From Mycolicibacterium stellerae (GTDB lineage: Bacteria > Actinomycetota > Actinomycetes > Mycobacteriales > Mycobacteriaceae): a stretch of 64,000 nt of DNA. The notes under the pieces are model-generated. The model saw only the letters and a list, made by a program, of their open reading frames with translations, ran no database searches and had not been told where the DNA came from. The position numbers were made by a program, and so were the translations under genes. The number at the start of each line of letters is the position of its first letter. The stretch's first letter is position 1. The stretch covers positions 1-64,000 of the forward strand of contig NZ_RARC01000004.1 in NCBI RefSeq assembly GCF_003719305.1, written 5' to 3'. Positions 61,425 through 64,000 of the stretch are shown here, in pieces.

Positions 61425-62231
61425 ATGGCCATCGATCCGTCGAACATCCTCCTCACCGGCCGAGTCGCGGTTGTCACCGGCGGGGGAGAGGGCATCGGAC
61501 GCGGCATCGCGGGCGGGCTCGCCGCGTTCGGGGCGAAGGTCGCCATCTGGGAGCGCAACCCCGAAACATGCGCGTCGACGGCCGAAGGCATTGGGGCTCT
61601 TGGCATCGTCACCGACGTCCGCGACGGCGAGCAGGTCGACGCGGCGCTGCAGCGGACGGAGGACGAGCTCGGCACCGTGAGCATCCTCGTCAACAATGCA
61701 GGCGGTGTCTTCTCCTCGCCGTTGCTCGAGACCACCGAGAACGGCTGGGACGCGCTGTACCGGTCGAACCTGCGCCATGTACTTCTCTGCACGCAGCGGG
61801 TGTCACGGCGACTGGTGGCGGCCGGCCTGCCGGGAAGCGTCATCAACGTGACGTCGATCGAGGGCGTGCGCGCGGCGCCCGGCTATGCGGCCTACGCCGC
61901 CGCAAAGGCGGGCGTCATCAACTACACCAAGACGGCGGCGCTCGAACTGGCCACTCAGGGAATCCGCGTCAACGCACTGGCCCCCGATCTGACCGTCACC
62001 GAAGGCCTGTTGCGGGTGTCGCGCGAGGGCCTGCCCGAGGGCGCCAGGCATATGATCCCGATGGCACGGCCGGGACATGTCGACGAAATGGCCGGTGCGG
62101 CTGTGTTTCTCGCGTCCGACATGTCCAGCTACATCACCGGCCAGACGATCCACGTCGACGGTGGCACGCAGGCGGCGAGTGGGTGGCACCACAACCCGCA
62201 GACCGGCGACTACCAGCTTGGTCCCGGTTAG
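61425..62231 (+). CDS. Short-chain dehydrogenase/reductase
   Basis: 268 residues. GGGEGIG cofactor motif, NNAG, Ser in NVTSIEG and YAAAK at the active site, VDGGTQAA at the C-terminus. It starts 8 bases after the CaiB fusion and overlaps the convergent epimerase by 4 bases. It is the last gene of this operon; probably a hydroxy-acid or acyl-CoA dehydrogenase. Confidence 0.92.
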   Translation: MAIDPSNILLTGRVAVVTGGGEGIGRGIAGGLAAFGAKVAIWERNPETCASTAEGIGALGIVTDVRDGEQVDAALQRTEDELGTVSILVNNAGGVFSSPLLETTENGWDALYRSNLRHVLLCTQRVSRRLVAAGLPGSVINVTSIEGVRAAPGYAAYAAAKAGVINYTKTAALELATQGIRVNALAPDLTVTEGLLRVSREGLPEGARHMIPMARPGHVDEMAGAAVFLASDMSSYITGQTIHVDGGTQAASGWHHNPQTGDYQLGPG

Positions 62232-63304
62232 CCCTGCGTGCCCTCGTTGCTGAGGCAGGGATCGCCCAACTTGGCCGCGATCGCACCCCACAGATCGGCG
62301 TAGGTTCCCGGCGCATTGCGGTAGGCGGCCCGGCGCGAGAGGAAGACGCGCGCCAAGGGCGCGACGGGCCGCAGCAGATATCGCTTCCACCCCATTCGCT
62401 CAGTCATCTCCGCGAGCATGGACGGCCATGAATGATGCTGGAAGCCCAGCGCCTCCTGTGCCCGCGCGGTGTCCATCCAGTCGGTGAGGAACCAGCCGTC
62501 GTCGTCGTCCGGATCGCCCGGCCGCCCCTCGGGTAGCACGCCGGGCAACCCGAGTGCGGCAGCGAGTGCGGCACCGACATCCTTCTGCAGCAGCTTGTGT
62601 GAGTCGTCGCCCGCGATCAGCAGGATCTCGTTCGCGACGTCCGCGGTGGTGGCCGCCGCGAACGCGATGCCCACGTCACGGACGTCGACCGTGTGAATCC
62701 GCCCGTCGGTGGGCAGTGCGCTCTCGATGAATATGCCGTCGGCGGTCAGCGGCAGGGCGCTGAAGTCCGGGCTGAGCACACCGCCGAGCCGCAGCACCAC
62801 CCATTCCAGGCTCGATGCGCGGACGAACTCCTCGGCTTCGAGTTTGGTGTTGCTGTACAGCTCGAACGGCCTCGGCGGTGTTTCGGCGCGAACCACGTCG
62901 GTGACCCGATGCGGGTTGCGCGAGCCGTAGACGGCGTTGCTCGATGCCTGTACGAAGCGAGGCGGCGTGGGCTGCGCCTCGGCGGCGCGCACCAATGCCA
63001 CCGTGGCGTCGACGTTGACCTTGCGGGCCAGGCTGGGATTTCGGTAGAGCGGGGGCGGGATGACGGCTGCGAGGTGGACGATCACCGACGGTGCCACCTC
63101 GGACACCAGCCGCTGCACCGCGGCCGCGTCGGTCAGGTCCGCCCACCGCACGTCGGCACCGACGGGCAGCGCCTTGGCCTTATTGCGGTTGGCCGGTGTG
63201 TCGAGGTCCGCGACCACCACCCGGCGGCCGTCGGCGGTCAGCCTCTTGACGGTCTGCGATCCGACCAGGCCGAATCCGCCTGTGACAAGCACTGCGTCTG
63301 TCAT
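62228..63304 (-). CDS. NAD-dependent epimerase/dehydratase family protein (extended SDR)
   Basis: 358 residues. N-terminal cofactor motif TGGFGLVG, active-site YSNTK and a Ser in QASSNAVYG are typical of extended SDRs (sugar epimerase or 3-beta-HSD type). The C-terminal region has an Arg-rich segment near RYLLRPVAPLARVFLSRR, which may be membrane-associated. It is divergent from the acyltransferase gene, with a near copy of the ATTCTC motif between. A 3-beta-HSD-like role is possible. Confidence 0.87.
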   Translation of the reverse strand: MTDAVLVTGGFGLVGSQTVKRLTADGRRVVVADLDTPANRNKAKALPVGADVRWADLTDAAAVQRLVSEVAPSVIVHLAAVIPPPLYRNPSLARKVNVDATVALVRAAEAQPTPPRFVQASSNAVYGSRNPHRVTDVVRAETPPRPFELYSNTKLEAEEFVRASSLEWVVLRLGGVLSPDFSALPLTADGIFIESALPTDGRIHTVDVRDVGIAFAAATTADVANEILLIAGDDSHKLLQKDVGAALAAALGLPGVLPEGRPGDPDDDDGWFLTDWMDTARAQEALGFQHHSWPSMLAEMTERMGWKRYLLRPVAPLARVFLSRRAAYRNAPGTYADLWGAIAAKLGDPCLSNEGTQG

Positions 63305-63318
63305 CCGTCCCCCTCTAT

Positions 63319-63333
63319 GGAAATGACATTCTC
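63319..63333. promoter_or_regulatory. Degenerate GAGAAT-N3-ATTCTC site
   Basis: GGAAATGACATTCTC keeps a perfect ATTCTC arm and 4 of 6 bases in the other arm. It lies between the epimerase (start 63304) and the acyltransferase (start 63432), so it may extend the putative regulon to the right end of the window. Confidence 0.45.
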
Positions 63334-63431
63334 AACAAAAGAGAGTACTATATTCGCAGGTGAGCCCGACCGGTGGGTACTCCATGCCCGCCGTGGGTAT
63401 GCGACGCACACAATAGGACGCGAGGGCAGCT

Positions 63432-64000
63432 ATGGGCGACAGGGACGTTGGCTCCATCGGCAAGGACTCCATCGGCAAGGAAGACGCCACCAAGTGGGAT
63501 CCCGGCTTCACTGAGCAGATCAAGAAGTGGGCCGGGCCAGTCATCAAGCGGTACTTCCGAGCGGAGGTGCGCGGGCTGGCCGCCATCCCGCCCGCAGGCG
63601 GCGCGTTGCTTGTGTCAAACCACTCCGGCGGCATGCTCACCCCCGACGTGATGGTCTTCGCGCCGGCGTTCTACGACAAATTCGGCTTCGACCGTCCCGT
63701 TTTCACCCTCGCGCACTCTGCGCTCTTCATCGGGCCGATGGGCGATTGGCTGCATCGCGCAGGGGTGATCGAGGCAAACCGGGAAAATGCCGAGAAGGCG
63801 TTGCATGCAGGCGCGCTCGTGCTGGTGTTTCCCGGCGGCGACTATGACTCCTACCGGCCGACCTTCGAGAACAAGATCGATTTCGCGGGCAGGACCGGAT
63901 ACATCAGGACCGCAATCGAATCCGGGGTGCCCATCGTGCCGATGGTGTCCATCGGTGCGCAGGAATCACAGTTGTTCCTCACCCGCGGCAACTGGCTGGC
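63432..64000 (+). CDS. 1-acyl-glycerol-phosphate-type acyltransferase (PlsC-like), partial
   Basis: 189 codons are visible from the ATG at 63432 (GAGGG 5 bases upstream); the 3' end lies beyond the window. The acyltransferase motif NHSGG...PD (NHx4D-like) and the later FPGGDYDSYRP match the lysophospholipid acyltransferase family in its mycobacterial form. There is no N-terminal transmembrane helix. It likely esterifies a lipid with acyl-CoA. Its link to the catabolic genes is only by position. Confidence 0.87.
   Translation, partial: MGDRDVGSIGKDSIGKEDATKWDPGFTEQIKKWAGPVIKRYFRAEVRGLAAIPPAGGALLVSNHSGGMLTPDVMVFAPAFYDKFGFDRPVFTLAHSALFIGPMGDWLHRAGVIEANRENAEKALHAGALVLVFPGGDYDSYRPTFENKIDFAGRTGYIRTAIESGVPIVPMVSIGAQESQLFLTRGNWL

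Noticed and set aside
1..64000. tRNA, rRNA, insertion sequences, prophage genes
   Set aside because: I looked for typical motifs (tRNA T-loop, transposase DDE-like genes, integrases) and saw none that I could support.

Overview
The window is high-GC actinobacterial DNA, most likely from a fast-growing Mycobacterium (Mycolicibacterium). The signs are a truncated 13E12/DUF222 gene under a LexA-type box, many overlapping ATGA/GTGA start-stop junctions, GTG/TTG starts, F420-type luciferase-fold oxidoreductases, P450s, many short-chain dehydrogenases (SDRs) and CaiB CoA-transferases. I see no rRNA, tRNA, CRISPR array or insertion sequence. Nearly every gene looks catabolic, so this is an accessory degradation island.

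Region 1 (1-18.9 kb): an aldehyde dehydrogenase, a CrtC/AttH-like protein and a Rieske oxygenase lead into a tightly packed minus-strand operon (14890 down to 4324). It encodes two nearly identical polytopic membrane proteins, a TetR regulator, 34- and 42-residue single-span peptides, a NorD/CbbO-like VWA protein, a NorQ/CbbQ-like MoxR ATPase, a 140-residue single-span protein, three P450s, a VOC-fold protein, an EXPERA (TMEM97-like) membrane protein and an SDR. A second, paralogous TetR and three TGAC-N4-GTCA-like sites sit at its head. This is my best candidate for an undescribed system: a membrane complex with its own AAA+/VWA maturation pair, tied to oxidative chemistry. An amine-dehydrogenase-like oxidoreductase, an MHS-type transporter and a YcsI-like hydro-lyase follow.

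Region 2 (19-30.3 kb, with a partner at 36.9 kb): CoA-thioester chemistry. It holds an SDR, acyl-CoA ligases, a two-subunit B12-dependent acyl-CoA mutase with a substituted active-site residue, an F420-type oxidoreductase, a CaiB transferase, a 2Fe-2S ferredoxin, a short-plus-long (probably heteromeric) acyl-CoA dehydrogenase pair and an enoyl-CoA hydratase. The MeaB GTPase chaperone lies at 36.9 kb. Several of these promoters carry a GAGAAT-N3-ATTCTC palindrome.

Region 3 (30.5-35.1 kb): two TauD-type dioxygenases flank a complete sulfonate/taurine-type ABC importer, giving a sulfur (or other organic solute) scavenging operon.

Region 4 (35.2-52.2 kb): SDRs, MeaB, a P450, a KstD-like flavoprotein and an IclR regulator, then a long plus-strand operon with a C-C hydrolase, an MhpA-like hydroxylase, an MhpB extradiol dioxygenase, a second KstD-like dehydrogenase, an F420-type oxidoreductase, SDRs, a cyclase-family hydrolase, an FMN reductase and a second hydrolase. 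The likely logic is ring dehydrogenation to a phenol, ortho-hydroxylation, meta-cleavage and C-C hydrolysis.

Region 5 (52.3-64 kb): a TetR gene heads an operon of ferredoxin, P450, amidohydrolase, two M24-fold proteins (one without metal ligands), a crotonase, a tandem CaiB fusion and an SDR. It is followed by a divergent epimerase and an acyltransferase cut by the window edge.
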